Shown: positions 41,085 through 51,001, counted from the stretch's first letter. The stretch: DNA of 64,000 nucleotides from Nitritalea halalkaliphila LW7 (GCF_000265075.1 NZ_AJYA01000024.1:1-64000), one strand, 5' to 3'. The notes: generated by a model not told the origin, from the letters alone. Numbers and translations are program-made.

Positions 41085-42762
41085 ATCCCTGAAGTCTGTT
41101 GTGGTAAAAATAAAGTAAAGAAAGGTCCTCGGTGACGATTTGGCCGGCCGCATCTCGGATGAGGGGGCGCTTCGCATGGTACATGCCCACATTATCGAGC
41201 CCATGCGCGATGATGGCATCCAGCTCTCTGTTGAGGTGGGGGGCCATGTGGATTTTACCTGCCGCCTTGAGTGTTTTGATTTGCGCCAGCACAAGTCCCA
41301 CGGCCTCTTTAAAGGCGCCATAATCCAGGCTGATGTCTTCTTCCGGCAGGCGGAGGACGCTGTAGAGATCCATTTTTTTATTCGCCTTCCGGATCATCTG
41401 AAAGGCTGTAAAGGCCACGATATGCGAGCTGAAGACCCGGTTATTGATGTGGAACTCTTCCACGATGCGGCGCCCCAGGTGATAGGTGTACTCTTCCTCT
41501 CGCTGTTCATCGCGGTTTACCTTGCCGTTCGCCATAAAATAGTCGGAGGTTTCGATTTCCCGACCCGTTCGGTCCAGGCTTTTGCCCTCGGCGGTCACAT
41601 AATTACCGAGCACATCCATGGCGCGCCCCACGGAGACGGAAATATCGGAACCCTTCGTAAAGAATTTTACTAAAAACTTCGAAATTTTATACGAGGTGCT
41701 GAATTCATCGGCCTCTTCGTAGTAGCGCTCCTGCCCGGTTCTGGAGAGGTGCTCCTTAATGAGGGAGGGTGCTTCCAGCACAAAGTGGTAGTTGATCGTC
41801 ACAGGCACGATAAATATTTTTCCACTCACGTCGGTCTTGCCACGCTCGTAGTTGACGCGCTGTGCTTCTATGGCCGTGCCCAGTAGACCAAGCTTCAACT
41901 TGGACTCGATTTCTCCGCTTCGGGAGCGGGTGCCGCCAGGGAAGAAGAGGCTGTGGACGCCCTGCTGCATGGCCATGGAGGAGTAGCTTTTTAGCGTTTC
42001 GATGTAGGGAAGGTTTTTTTTCCTGCGGTCCACCTTATAGGCTCCCAGTGCATTCATGAAGTAGGCGAAAATCTGGATATTAAACAGGTTCAGCCCCGCG
42101 CCATAAATGAAGGGAGGGAGTCCCAGCACGGAGATGATCCAGCCGATCAAAATGCTGTCCAGGTTCGAAAAGTGCGTGGGAACCATGACGATGGTGCCTT
42201 TTCGTGCCAGCTGCCGGAGCTGGTCTGTCTCCCCTATGATCTGAATTTTATCTTGGAGGGTGAACTGGTTGCTGAAGAGTGAACGAATCCCTTTTACACG
42301 CGCGGCGTTTAGGAGTCGGGCGAAGCCAAAGGTGACGATCCGGCGGGTCAGCTTGTAGTGGGTATGTTTAAAGTTGGAGGCGATTTCCTCGGCATAGCGC
42401 ATAGTGATCTCTTCCAGGATGCTAGTGCAGCGGGCCATTTTATCAGCGCGGCTGAGACTAGCATTTTCGGCAGTAAGCTGTACCAGTCGCGACTTCACCC
42501 CATTCCAGAAGGCATAATCATCCTCTGGGTCTACGACCCAAGGGTTCTGCTTAATGCGCATTTTTTCCCGGTAGAGCGTCGTTTCTAATTCTTCTTTTAG
42601 CAGATCGGGATTGTTACCTGTGAGTTGTAGTAGCGCATTTTTGCTGGCTTGGGCTACAGCTAAGACGAAAGCTTTACGCTCCTTACTAAGTTTGACGACG
42701 GGCCATTCGTCTTTTTCGGGAAGAATCGGCTCGTAGCGGTGTTTGATGTACGCGTCTGTCAA
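41062..42762 (-). CDS. PlsB-like glycerol-3-phosphate acyltransferase
   Basis: Acyltransferase of 566 residues that probably puts the first acyl chain on glycerol 3-phosphate. Acyltransferase motif I is VPTHFSNLDSILIGW (HxxxxD), followed by PPFIYGAGLNLFN, GAYKVDRR, and the substrate motif SLFFPGGTRSRSG, then FIVPVTINY. This pattern matches PlsB/GPAT rather than the smaller PlsC. The overlap with gpsA, which makes its substrate, supports the role. It is longer than PlsC but shorter than E. coli PlsB. Frame intact. Confidence 0.88.
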   Translation of the reverse strand: MTDAYIKHRYEPILPEKDEWPVVKLSKERKAFVLAVAQASKNALLQLTGNNPDLLKEELETTLYREKMRIKQNPWVVDPEDDYAFWNGVKSRLVQLTAENASLSRADKMARCTSILEEITMRYAEEIASNFKHTHYKLTRRIVTFGFARLLNAARVKGIRSLFSNQFTLQDKIQIIGETDQLRQLARKGTIVMVPTHFSNLDSILIGWIISVLGLPPFIYGAGLNLFNIQIFAYFMNALGAYKVDRRKKNLPYIETLKSYSSMAMQQGVHSLFFPGGTRSRSGEIESKLKLGLLGTAIEAQRVNYERGKTDVSGKIFIVPVTINYHFVLEAPSLIKEHLSRTGQERYYEEADEFSTSYKISKFLVKFFTKGSDISVSVGRAMDVLGNYVTAEGKSLDRTGREIETSDYFMANGKVNRDEQREEEYTYHLGRRIVEEFHINNRVFSSHIVAFTAFQMIRKANKKMDLYSVLRLPEEDISLDYGAFKEAVGLVLAQIKTLKAAGKIHMAPHLNRELDAIIAHGLDNVGMYHAKRPLIRDAAGQIVTEDLSLLYFYHNRLQGYELHRLF

Positions 42763-42946
42763 GGCGGTTCGAGGTTTAAAAACAAATATAGGAATTTTTT
42801 TTTGAGTCCTTTTGGCAGGGACTGCCGCCCAATTCTATCGAAAAAACAAAACGATTTTCTCTATGGGGTGTTATCCCTAAGAATTAAACGATGAATGGTT
42901 TTGTCTAAGGTGGAAACCGTAGTATTATTGCAGCTGAATTACCCAT
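42763..42946. promoter_or_regulatory. Divergent promoter region between the acyltransferase and polyprenyl synthase genes
   Basis: 184 bases shared by two divergent genes, AT-rich near 42780-42860. TATTATTG at 42923-42930 is one mismatch from TAnnTTTG before the plus-strand gene. Nothing else is recognisable. Confidence 0.35.
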
Positions 42947-43923
42947 ATGAAACCCGACCTTAAACAAATACAAGCGCCGATCGCTGTGGAAATGGCGGAA
43001 TTTGAAAAAAAAATTCCGTGACTTTATGAAAAGTAAGGTCAAGCTGTTGGACCACATCACGAACTACATTGTGAAGCGGAAGGGCAAGCAGATGCGGCCC
43101 ATGTTCGTGTTTTTAACGGCGGGTACCAGCGGGCAGATCACAGATGCCAGCTTTCGGGGTGCAGCGCTGATAGAGCTCCTACATACCGCTACCCTCGTAC
43201 ATGACGATGTGGTGGATGATGCGAATTATCGCCGGGGCTTTTTTTTCGATAAATGCCCTGTGGAAGAACAAGATAGCGGTCTTGGTGGGAGACTATTTAC
43301 TCTCAAGAGGCCTTCTGCTCAGTGTGGAAAATAAAGATTTTGAGCTTTTAGAAATCGTCAGTACGGCGGTGCGCGAAATGTCGGAGGGCGAACTACTGCA
43401 GATCGCCAAGGCCCGTAAACTGGATATTACCGAGGACGTTTATTATACGATTATCCGCCAGAAAACTGCCAGTCTCATCGCAGCCTGCTGTGCGGTCGGG
43501 GCCCAAACCTCCGGTGCTTCTGCTGAAGAGGTGGATCGGATGCGAAGTTTCGGTGAAAAGATCGGTATGGCTTTTCAGATTAAAGATGATCTTTTCGACT
43601 ACGGAGATGATGAAATCGGCAAGCCGGTGGGCATCGATATCAAAGAGAAGAAAATGACGCTGCCGCTGATTTATGCCTTGCAGCAGGCTCCCTGGCTGGA
43701 GCGTAAAAAGATCATCCACCTCATTCGCCATCGAAATGAAGATAAAAAAGCCATTAATGAGGTCATCGATTTCGTGAAGAAGTCGGGTGGCTTACGCTAT
43801 GCCACGGAGGTCATGAATCGCTTTTACGAGGAGGCGATGGAGATGCTAAAAAGTTATCCAGAATCTACCTATAAGGCCTCTCTGGCGGGCTTGGTGGATT
43901 ACACGATTTCGAGGAAAAAATAA
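42947..43923 (+). CDS. Polyprenyl diphosphate synthase (two frameshifts)
   Basis: Head-to-tail prenyltransferase of about 325 residues that makes a long-chain isoprenoid diphosphate, for quinone or undecaprenyl-type lipids. The first Asp motif is LVHDDVVDDA and the second FQIKDDLFDY; KRKGKQMRPMFVFLTAG holds the substrate-binding residues. Two frame changes sit in an A9 run (43005-43013; eight A restores EFEKKFRDFM) and a T8 run (43239-43246; seven T restores RRGFFSINALWKNKIAVLVGD). Both look like extra bases. It is monocistronic, with a terminator downstream. Chain length cannot be told here. Confidence 0.92.
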
Positions 43924-44017
43924 GGCGACTAGCCTTCTGCTTAGTGGATGTTGGCCGGCAGGCCAAAGGGGCTGCATGCGCATCCTATCCAAATAAACTA
44001 ACGGGAACGAAAAGAAA

Positions 44018-44056
44018 AAGCCCCTTCAGGTGCCTAATGTAGGTATGAGGGGGCTT
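44018..44056. terminator. Bidirectional terminator between the prenyl synthase and TlpA-like genes
   Basis: Arms AAGCCCCTTCA (44018-44028) and TGAGGGGGCTT (44046-44056) pair almost perfectly around a loop of about 17 bases, flanked by A-rich and T-rich tracts. Confidence 0.82.
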
Positions 44057-44068
44057 ATTTTTTTCATT

Positions 44069-45316
44069 TTATTCTGCGAGTAGGCGCTGGACGAAGGCCT
44101 CATGCTGCTGGGTCCATGCGGTGTACACCTCGCCCGTACCCGGTCCGCTGAAGCCTGTGTGGATCTTGCGGACGCGGTGCTGGCGGTCCAGGTAAATTAG
44201 GGTGGGGAAGGCGATCACGGCAGAGAGCTGGGGCAGCTTTTCGGCGGCTTTTTGCTTGTTCGATTCTCCAGCGATCAGGAAGGGGAAGTCGGCCTGGAAG
44301 CGTTCCTTACTTTTCTTCACCCGCTCCACGGCATAGTTGAAATCATCCTTGCGCTCGAAGGCTAAGGCGATGACGGCCACCTCCCTTTCGTCTTGTGTCT
44401 TCAGCCAAGAGGCTAGGTAGGCGGTTTCATCCATGCAGTTCGGGCACCAAGAGCCAAAAAGGGTCACGAGGACGACCTTGTTCGCAAATTCAGGGTCGGA
44501 AAGGGAGACAGGGTTACCTTCCAGATCGGGGAAGGTGAAGTCAAACTGCTCTTCTCCTTCCTGCAGCTGGGTGAGCGTATCTGCGTCGGGGAGCTGAAAG
44601 TCTGCGTCGCGCGTGGCGGAGTAGCTTTCGAGATAGCTGGGGCCAGAGCGGAAAATGCCGGTGAAATTGTTTCGGTCGCGGTAATTCCCTTCGAAATAAA
44701 AGAGATGGCTCCCGTTAAAGGTGCTCAAGCGGAAGGCATCTCCTTCTACGCGTCCTTCTAAGAAGCGGTAGTCGCCGAGGGCGGTCAGGAAGGTGCCGGT
44801 GAGCAAGCTGCCCTCTTGTTCGAGCAGGGCGATGGCCTCATAGCTGCTGCCGTTTTCATGGCGGAAGGTGACACGGTAGCGGCCAGAAAAATCCACAGAA
44901 GGGTCGAAGTGAACGGGGAAGCGTGTGTCGGCGGCTTGCTTCGTGCGGGCGCGAAAAGGCCAGCTGTATCCGGGTACATCGTATTTCGTAAAGCGACCGC
45001 GTAGTGTGCCGTCAGCTTGTGGCGCTAGATGGAGGCCTGCATCGAACACACCCATGCTGATGATGAGGCTGTCTCCCTGCTGGTCGACCCGATCCAGGAG
45101 GAGCCTTTCGTCGGCATTACGTGCATAGACGAGCGTTCCTTCCGGGCTCGGTTCGAATTCCAGTTCGAAGGGAAGGCTGTATGCGGGCATGTCGATATGC
45201 GCTAGCCAGAGGCCGCTCAGGGAAGCTCCGGCTGCCACTTCCTCTTGCTCAGAGGGGGTGGAGCAGCTGAACAGCAGGGCAAGTGATCCGAGGAGTAGGG
45301 TCCAAGTTTTTTTCAT
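44069..45316 (-). CDS. TlpA-like thiol-disulfide lipoprotein with a long N-terminal beta-rich domain
   Basis: Predicted 415-residue lipoprotein (LLGSLALLFSCS, Cys18). The last 150 residues are a thioredoxin fold of the TlpA/ResA kind: DFTFPDLEGNPVSLSDPE, LVTLFGSWCPNCMDE with a CPNC active site, and AFPTLIYLD with the cis-proline. The first 250 residues are beta-rich, with GLWLAHIDMPAYSLPFELE and DFSGRYRVTFRHENGS repeated themes; I know no name for this part. Likely role is periplasmic thiol reduction. It is monocistronic. Frame intact. Confidence 0.88.
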   Translation of the reverse strand: MKKTWTLLLGSLALLFSCSTPSEQEEVAAGASLSGLWLAHIDMPAYSLPFELEFEPSPEGTLVYARNADERLLLDRVDQQGDSLIISMGVFDAGLHLAPQADGTLRGRFTKYDVPGYSWPFRARTKQAADTRFPVHFDPSVDFSGRYRVTFRHENGSSYEAIALLEQEGSLLTGTFLTALGDYRFLEGRVEGDAFRLSTFNGSHLFYFEGNYRDRNNFTGIFRSGPSYLESYSATRDADFQLPDADTLTQLQEGEEQFDFTFPDLEGNPVSLSDPEFANKVVLVTLFGSWCPNCMDETAYLASWLKTQDEREVAVIALAFERKDDFNYAVERVKKSKERFQADFPFLIAGESNKQKAAEKLPQLSAVIAFPTLIYLDRQHRVRKIHTGFSGPGTGEVYTAWTQQHEAFVQRLLAE

Positions 45317-45685
45317 GTGGTTAGGAATTAGGAGCGTAAAAGTACGACAAAATTTTTTTCTCGATTTCAGACTTTTTTTTTGTGAGGAAAGATCCTTCTG
45401 CTAAAGGGGTGAGAATCGAGGGGGAGGTCGGAATAAGTCTATTATGTGAGTAGGGAATTTGGGTGTTTCACCAAATTTTATGGAGGTATTCCTAAAACGT
45501 AAAAGGTAAGTTACTGTAAACCAAAGGCCCCTGATCGTGTAGAGCCCGATGTTTTCCCAGTAAAGTGTTGTAAACATTTACGGAAATGACTACTTTTAAT
45601 AAAAAGTGGAGACTTATGTCATAGTGTGGTGGTAAGTGTCATGGCTTTTTGTAATTTTGTAAACACGATACAGTTTTGATTTTAA
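45317..45685 (+). promoter_or_regulatory. dcw cluster promoter region upstream of mraZ
   Basis: 369 bases between divergent genes. TAATTTTG at 45652-45659 fits TAnnTTTG, 26 bases before the mraZ ATG. Three AGTG words at 45605, 45623 and 45635 and a TGTCAT pair (about 45617 and 45637) lie just upstream and could relate to MraZ self-regulation, but they do not match the known TGGGN repeats. The tlpA-side promoter may be TACTTTTA on the minus strand near 45340. Confidence 0.5.
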
Positions 45686-46126
45686 ATGGGGATGTTCAAC
45701 AGCCAGTATGATTGCAAGATCGACGCGAAGGGGCGTATGGCATTGCCGGCCAAGATACGGTCGGCGATACCAGAGTCTAATGGCGCGAATTTGTTCTTGC
45801 GATGTGCGGATGATGGCTGCTTGACGCTTCTAACCCAGCTGGAGTATAAGAAGATCCAGAATCAAGTGAATGCGCTCTCGGATCATAATCCGGAGACGCG
45901 AAAGTTAAAGCGGAGTTTTTTCGCGATGATAACAGAGGTGGAACTGGATTCTGCAGGGCGAATTTTAGTCCCAAAGGGTTTTTTAAGTTTCGCCGCACTG
46001 GAGAAGGACGCGGTGGTCGTCGGGGTGGGCAGTTATGTGGAAATTTGGAACCCTGAGCGATACAGGGAGCTAGTTTTTGAGGACCCGGCGGACTTATCTG
46101 ATTTGATGCAAAAATACCTTTCATAG
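45686..46126 (+). CDS. mraZ: Transcriptional regulator MraZ
   Basis: DNA-binding regulator of the division cluster, 146 residues with two SpoVT/AbrB-like halves: YDCKIDAKGRMALPAKIR near the start and ELDSAGRILVPKGFLSFA in the second half, both with the DxxGR pattern. It forms ring-shaped oligomers in known cases and represses the dcw promoter. It is the first gene of the cluster, three bases before rsmH. Confidence 0.95.
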   Translation: MGMFNSQYDCKIDAKGRMALPAKIRSAIPESNGANLFLRCADDGCLTLLTQLEYKKIQNQVNALSDHNPETRKLKRSFFAMITEVELDSAGRILVPKGFLSFAALEKDAVVVGVGSYVEIWNPERYRELVFEDPADLSDLMQKYLS

Positions 46127-46129
46127 GCT

Positions 46130-47043
46130 ATGAGTACATACGATTATCATGTTCCAGTAATGCTTCAGGCATGTATGGATGGCTTGGCTATACGCCTAGT
46201 GGCCTTTATGTGGACGTCACCTTCGGAGGTGGCGGTCACTCGCGTGCCCTATTAGAGCGTTTAGACGGAGGCCATCTCTATGCCTTCGATCAGGATCCTG
46301 ATGCGGTAAAAAATAGCCCAGAGGATGCACGCTTCACCCTTATCGAAGCCAACTTTAGAGATATTAAAAAGTACCTACGCCTCTATGGTGTCCGTCAGGT
46401 GGACGGTCTGCTAGCGGATTTAGGCATTTCTTCTCATCAGATCGATGAGCCGGAGCGTGGATTTTCTACACGCTTCGAGGGACCCCTGGATATGCGCATG
46501 AGTCAGCAGGGGGCGCTCACCGCCGCTCAGGTGCTGAACACCTACGAGGAGGGGCAGCTCCATCGCCTTTTTGGCATTTACGGAGAGGTGAAAAATGCCA
46601 AGACCCTCGCGCAGGCGATCGTGGCACGCCGAGCAGACCGCCCATTCGGAGATAGTGCGGAATTTAAAGCATTCTTAGAACGCTTTGCCCCACGGGGCAA
46701 ACAATTTAAATACTATGCCCAGGTTTATCAGGCGCTGCGGATCGAGGTGAACGATGAGATGGGCGCCCTGGAGGAACTCCTGCTGGCCTGTACCGACCTG
46801 ATCAAGCCGGGAGGCCGCCTGGTCGTGATGAGCTACCACTCGTTGGAAGACCGTCTGGTCAAGCATTTTATGGCGAAGGGCAAGTTTCACGGGGAGGTGG
46901 AAAAAGATTTCTATGGCAACCTGCAGCGGCCTTTCGATCCCGTGCTCCGGAAGGCGCAGACGGCGGATGCGGCAGAGTTAGCAGCGAATAATCGGGCGCG
47001 CAGTGCCAAGCTTCGGGTGGCAGAAAGGAGGGCAGATGGCTAA
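46130..47043 (+). CDS. rsmH: 16S rRNA (cytosine-N4)-methyltransferase RsmH (one frameshift)
   Basis: SAM-dependent enzyme that methylates C1402 of 16S rRNA. It begins MSTYDYHVPVMLQACMDGL, then in another frame YTPSGLYVDVTFGGGGHSRA (SAM site). Further landmarks are VDGLLADLGISSHQID, ERGFSTRFEGPLDMRM, FKYYAQVYQALRIEVNDE and GGRLVVMSYHSLEDRLVKHF. The frame changes at GG 46186-46187; one more G gives GLGYTPSGLY, so a base is probably missing. Length about 304 residues. Its stop overlaps the ftsL start. Confidence 0.95.
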
Positions 47044-47437
47044 CACCTTTCGCAAGTCGAATCCGACGAAGCCTCAAGCAGGGAAGCAAAAGCCGAAAAA
47101 GGCAGGCAAAAGCTTGTTCGGCTGGCTCGAGTCCACCTTTAATGTGCGGCCGCTTTTAGGAGATGGCATACCGGCGGGCTTGGTGCTGCCCTTCCTGTTT
47201 TTTGCGCTGCTGGCTTTTTTGTATATCTATACGAATTACCGAGCAGAGAATTTAGTGCGGGAGATCGCACGCTTGCAGACGCAGGTGGATAATCTCCGGG
47301 TGGATGTGACGACGGAGGAGGCCAACTACCTGCTCCATCTGAAACAGTCCGAGTTAGCGAAAAGGCTGGAGCCGCTGGGCTTAGTGGAGATCAGCCAGCC
47401 ACCGATAAAATTAGAACGAAAACAAAAAGCCGACTAG
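47036..47437 (+). CDS. ftsL: FtsL-like cell division protein
   Basis: Bitopic membrane protein of 133 residues. It has a basic N-terminus (KPQAGKQKPKKAGK), one membrane helix (GLVLPFLFFALLAFLYIY), and a coiled-coil periplasmic part (AENLVREIARLQTQVDNLRVDV). FtsL with this layout is a scaffold of the FtsQLB complex that activates septal synthesis. Position between rsmH and ftsI is diagnostic. Start ATG 47036 follows a strong ribosome site (AAAGGAGGG) and overlaps rsmH by eight bases. The sequence itself is too variable for a stronger call. Confidence 0.82.
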   Translation: MANTFRKSNPTKPQAGKQKPKKAGKSLFGWLESTFNVRPLLGDGIPAGLVLPFLFFALLAFLYIYTNYRAENLVREIARLQTQVDNLRVDVTTEEANYLLHLKQSELAKRLEPLGLVEISQPPIKLERKQKAD

Positions 47438-49536
47438 TGAATATCAAACAAAATATCGTCATCCGTGTACGCCTCGCATTTACCCTTATCGCCCTAGTGG
47501 CCTTAGCGGTGGTGTATGCCCTAGTGAAACTGGCGGTATTCGATGCGGAGCAGTGGCAGGAGGCGTCTATCTATCGGCAGATTCAGGAGCGAGAGATAAA
47601 AGCCACCCGCGGAAATATTTACGATGCGCAGGGGGCCCTACTGGCGACGAGCCTCCCTTTTTATCGCCTGGCCATAGACCCGGTACAGGCTTCTGATACG
47701 CGTTTTTATGCTTCTATAGACTCTTTATCGCTTCTGCTTTCCCGCCGCTTCGGGGACAGGTCTGCGCTAGGGTATAAGCAGCTGATAGAGCAGGCACGCC
47801 AAAAAGGCAATCGCTTTCTATACCTTAGCTCAAAAGAAATCAGCCATCACGAACTGCAGACCATTAAAACCTGGCCGCTTTTCCGGGAGGGTAAATATGG
47901 CGGTGGTTTTATTCCTACTAAGGAAGAGCGGCGGTATAAGCCCTTCGGGCAATTGGCCTCCCGCACCATCGGAAATGTGAGTGATGCGGGCCATAGTGTC
48001 GGCCTGGAGGCTAGCTTTGACCATTTTTTAGGTGGGGTGAATGGTAAGGGCTATTTTCAGGCGCTGTCAGGGGGTGTCTTGCGCCCCGTTTCACACGCGA
48101 ATGAGGTGAAGCCGGAAGATGGCTATGATATTTTCACCACCTTGGATGTGAACATTCAGGATGTAGCAGAGGCGAGTCTGCTGCGGCAGCTAAAGGACCG
48201 AAATGCGCGCTTCGGATCGGTGATCGTGATGGAGGTGCAGACAGGACATATTAAAGCGCTGGTAAATTATGAGCGCAAGTCCCCTGGGGTCTATGTGGAG
48301 TCCTATAACTATGCCATCGGCGATCAGGGCCTCACCGAGCCGGGGAGTACCTTTAAGCTTTTTTCCATGCTGGCGCTGCTGGAGGAGAAAAAAGTCTCGC
48401 TTCAGGACATCGTGGAGACTGGAAATGGCACCCACCGCTTTTATGACCGCACCATGCGCGATGTGAAGGTGGGGGGGTATGGTAAAATTACCGTGCAGGA
48501 GGCCTTCGAAAAGTCTTCGAATGTAGCGATTTCTAAATTAGTAGACCAGCACTTTGGGCATCAGCCCAAACGCTTCACCGGCTACCTGGAAAAGTTAGGA
48601 CTAGATCAGGCAATCGGCTTTCAGATGCAGGGGGAAGGGGTGCCTTATGTGAAGACACCGGGATCTAAGAACTGGTACGGCACCACGCTGCCGTGGATGT
48701 CGATCGGGTATGAGCTCCGCTGGAATCCCCTGCACACGCTGATGTTTTATAATGCAGTGGCGAATCAGGGGGTGATGGTCAAGCCGATGATCGTGCGTGC
48801 GGTGGGACGTGGAAATGAGTTCGAAGAAATTTTTCCCACGGAGGTGTATCGCAAGCGGATCGCTTCCGATAAGACCATCAGAGACTTACAGCGCCTGCTC
48901 GAAGGGGTGGTCGAAAATGGCACGGCGCGGAATATTCGGCATGCCAGCTATAAAATCGCTGGGAAGACAGGAACGGCACAAATCTTGGAAAATGGCAGCT
49001 ACACACGGAAATACTATGCCTCCTTCGCAGGCTATTTTCCTGCTGATCAGCCACGCTACAGTGCCATCGTGGTAATCGACAGCCCGGAAGGCTTGCATGC
49101 CTACGGAGGGGACGTTTCCGCACCGGTTTTTAAAGATATCGCAGACAAAATCATGTCGCAGGATTTAGAGTTGAACACCCGTCGCTTTCAGGGAGCGATG
49201 GCGCAGATAGGGGATTTCCCACTCATTCAGGGGGGAGCCTATCAGGGTATTCGGGAGGTGACGGAGCGTTTAGCTCTGCCCGCTAGACCTTTAGCAGAGG
49301 AAGTGGATTTCGTGCATACCGCCCTAGCGGGTAATCAGATCGTCTATCGCTCGGGAGATCAAAACGTTTCCGATCAGGTTCCTGACGTGACCGGCTTCCC
49401 TCTGCGGGATGCGCTATATGCATTAGAAAATAGAGGGCTCTCCGTGCAGTACACGGGCAGTGGGCGTGTCAAGCGGCAGTCTATCCCTGCGGGGACCTCT
49501 TGTGCAGGGCAGTCCATACATTTAATTCTTGAGTAG
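47437..49536 (+). CDS. ftsI: Septal penicillin-binding protein FtsI/PBP with PASTA domain
   Basis: Transpeptidase of 699 residues that cross-links septal peptidoglycan. It has one N-terminal membrane helix (LAFTLIALVALAVVYALV) and a dimerisation domain starting EIKATRGNIYDAQG. Catalytic motifs: GSTFK with Ser304 and Lys307, SSN in EKSSNVAISKLV, and KTG at 510-512 (AGKTGTAQ). A single PASTA domain closes the protein (VPDVTGFPLRDALYALENRG). It starts with GTG 47437, which overlaps the ftsL stop by one base. The frame is intact. Confidence 0.95.
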   Translation: MNIKQNIVIRVRLAFTLIALVALAVVYALVKLAVFDAEQWQEASIYRQIQEREIKATRGNIYDAQGALLATSLPFYRLAIDPVQASDTRFYASIDSLSLLLSRRFGDRSALGYKQLIEQARQKGNRFLYLSSKEISHHELQTIKTWPLFREGKYGGGFIPTKEERRYKPFGQLASRTIGNVSDAGHSVGLEASFDHFLGGVNGKGYFQALSGGVLRPVSHANEVKPEDGYDIFTTLDVNIQDVAEASLLRQLKDRNARFGSVIVMEVQTGHIKALVNYERKSPGVYVESYNYAIGDQGLTEPGSTFKLFSMLALLEEKKVSLQDIVETGNGTHRFYDRTMRDVKVGGYGKITVQEAFEKSSNVAISKLVDQHFGHQPKRFTGYLEKLGLDQAIGFQMQGEGVPYVKTPGSKNWYGTTLPWMSIGYELRWNPLHTLMFYNAVANQGVMVKPMIVRAVGRGNEFEEIFPTEVYRKRIASDKTIRDLQRLLEGVVENGTARNIRHASYKIAGKTGTAQILENGSYTRKYYASFAGYFPADQPRYSAIVVIDSPEGLHAYGGDVSAPVFKDIADKIMSQDLELNTRRFQGAMAQIGDFPLIQGGAYQGIREVTERLALPARPLAEEVDFVHTALAGNQIVYRSGDQNVSDQVPDVTGFPLRDALYALENRGLSVQYTGSGRVKRQSIPAGTSCAGQSIHLILE

Positions 49537-49537
49537 C

Positions 49538-51001
49538 ATGCGGAAACTGAAAGACATATTATATAAAGTGGCTTTACGCGCGACGCAGGGGGACATGGAA
49601 CTGGGCGTGACGGGCATCTATTTTGATAGCCGCCAGGTGCGTCAGGATGGCCTCTTCGTGGCAGTGCCTGGAACGCAGGTGGATGGGCATGCCTTTATCC
49701 CAAAGGCCATCGACCAGGGGGCACGTGTGATCGTATGCGAGGTCCTGCCTGAAGAAACGCGTGTGCATGTTACCTATGTGCAGGTCGCCTCCGCGGCAGT
49801 GGCCTTAGGGGAAATGGCGGCGAATTTCTACGGTAACCCCTCAGAGAAACTCAAGTTGGTCGGCATCACAGGCACGAATGGCAAGACCTCGACTGCGACG
49901 CTGCTCCATCGGCTTTTTATCGCGCTGGGGTATCAGGTGGGACTGATCAGCACGGTGGAGAATAAAATCAATGAAGAAGTGCTGCCAGCCACGCACACCA
50001 CACCGGATGCAGTGCAGCTACAGGCGCTTTTGCAGCGCATGCTGCAGGCCGGCTGCACGCATGTATTTATGGAGGCCAGTTCCCATGCCATCGTGCAGGA
50101 ACGGATGGCGGGCACACGGGTGACTGGGGCAGTTTTCACGAATATCAGCCACGATCACCTGGATTATCATGGAGATTTTAACTCCTACATCAAAGCCAAA
50201 AAGAAATTGTTCGACGGCCTGCCGAAAACGGCTTTTGCGCTGACGAATGCAGACGATAAGCGCGGTGCTGTCATGGTCCAAAATACCGCAGCACAGATTC
50301 ATACCTATGGGATTAAAACGGATGCGGATTTTAAGGCCAAGGTCCTGAGTAATACCCTCGAGGGTTTAGAGCTCTCCATTCAGCAGCATGCTGTGTGGTT
50401 CGGACTCATCGGCCGCTTTAATGCTTATAACCTTTTGGCCGTTCTGGCCACCGCCCTTCTGCTGGGCGAAGAAGAGGAAGAGGTGCTGCTGCAGCTTTCC
50501 CGCCTAAAAAGTGCCACTGGCCGCTTCGAAACCGTGCAGGCGCATGGGCTGACAGTGGTCATCGACTATGCGCACACGCCAGATGCACTGGAAAATGTGC
50601 TCGCCACGCTGGAAGAAATTAACGATGGGCGGGCACACATCTACACGGTGGTCGGCTGCGGAGGGAATCGGGATAAAACCAAGCGCCCGCTGATGGCTAA
50701 AATCGCTGCCGCCAAGAGCACGAAGGCCTATTTCACCTCAGATAATCCTCGCGATGAGGATCCTGAGCAGATTTTAGCAGACATGCAGGAGGGGCTCTCT
50801 CCCGTGGAGCTGCGTAAGGTGCTCAGCATCGCAGACCGCCGCTCCGCCATTAAAGCCGCCATTTTAGGAGCTGAGGAGGGCGACATGATTTTAGTGGCCG
50901 GAAAAGGGCACGAAACCTATCAGGAGATAAAAGGGGTCAAGCATCCCTTCGACGATAAAGAAGAAGTAAAGAAAATTTTAGCGCTGTTAAACCAAAAGTA
51001 A
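49538..51001 (+). CDS. murE: UDP-MurNAc-L-Ala-D-Glu:meso-DAP ligase MurE
   Basis: Adds the third residue of the peptidoglycan stem peptide. It has the ATP loop GITGTNGKTSTATLLH, THTTPDAVQLQALL, EASSHAIVQERM, FTNISHDHLDYHG with the carbamylated-Lys region KAKKKLFDG after it, and DNPRDEDPEQI, the motif that selects meso-diaminopimelate over lysine. Length about 487 residues. ATG 49538 is taken over an in-frame TTG at 49529 inside ftsI. The stop overlaps the mraY ATG (TAATG). Confidence 0.96.
   Translation: MRKLKDILYKVALRATQGDMELGVTGIYFDSRQVRQDGLFVAVPGTQVDGHAFIPKAIDQGARVIVCEVLPEETRVHVTYVQVASAAVALGEMAANFYGNPSEKLKLVGITGTNGKTSTATLLHRLFIALGYQVGLISTVENKINEEVLPATHTTPDAVQLQALLQRMLQAGCTHVFMEASSHAIVQERMAGTRVTGAVFTNISHDHLDYHGDFNSYIKAKKKLFDGLPKTAFALTNADDKRGAVMVQNTAAQIHTYGIKTDADFKAKVLSNTLEGLELSIQQHAVWFGLIGRFNAYNLLAVLATALLLGEEEEEVLLQLSRLKSATGRFETVQAHGLTVVIDYAHTPDALENVLATLEEINDGRAHIYTVVGCGGNRDKTKRPLMAKIAAAKSTKAYFTSDNPRDEDPEQILADMQEGLSPVELRKVLSIADRRSAIKAAILGAEEGDMILVAGKGHETYQEIKGVKHPFDDKEEVKKILALLNQK

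Noticed and set aside
45590-45660. MraZ-binding box before mraZ
   Set aside because: Known MraZ sites are regularly spaced TGGGN repeats. The AGTG words here have spacings of 18 and 12 bases and do not match.
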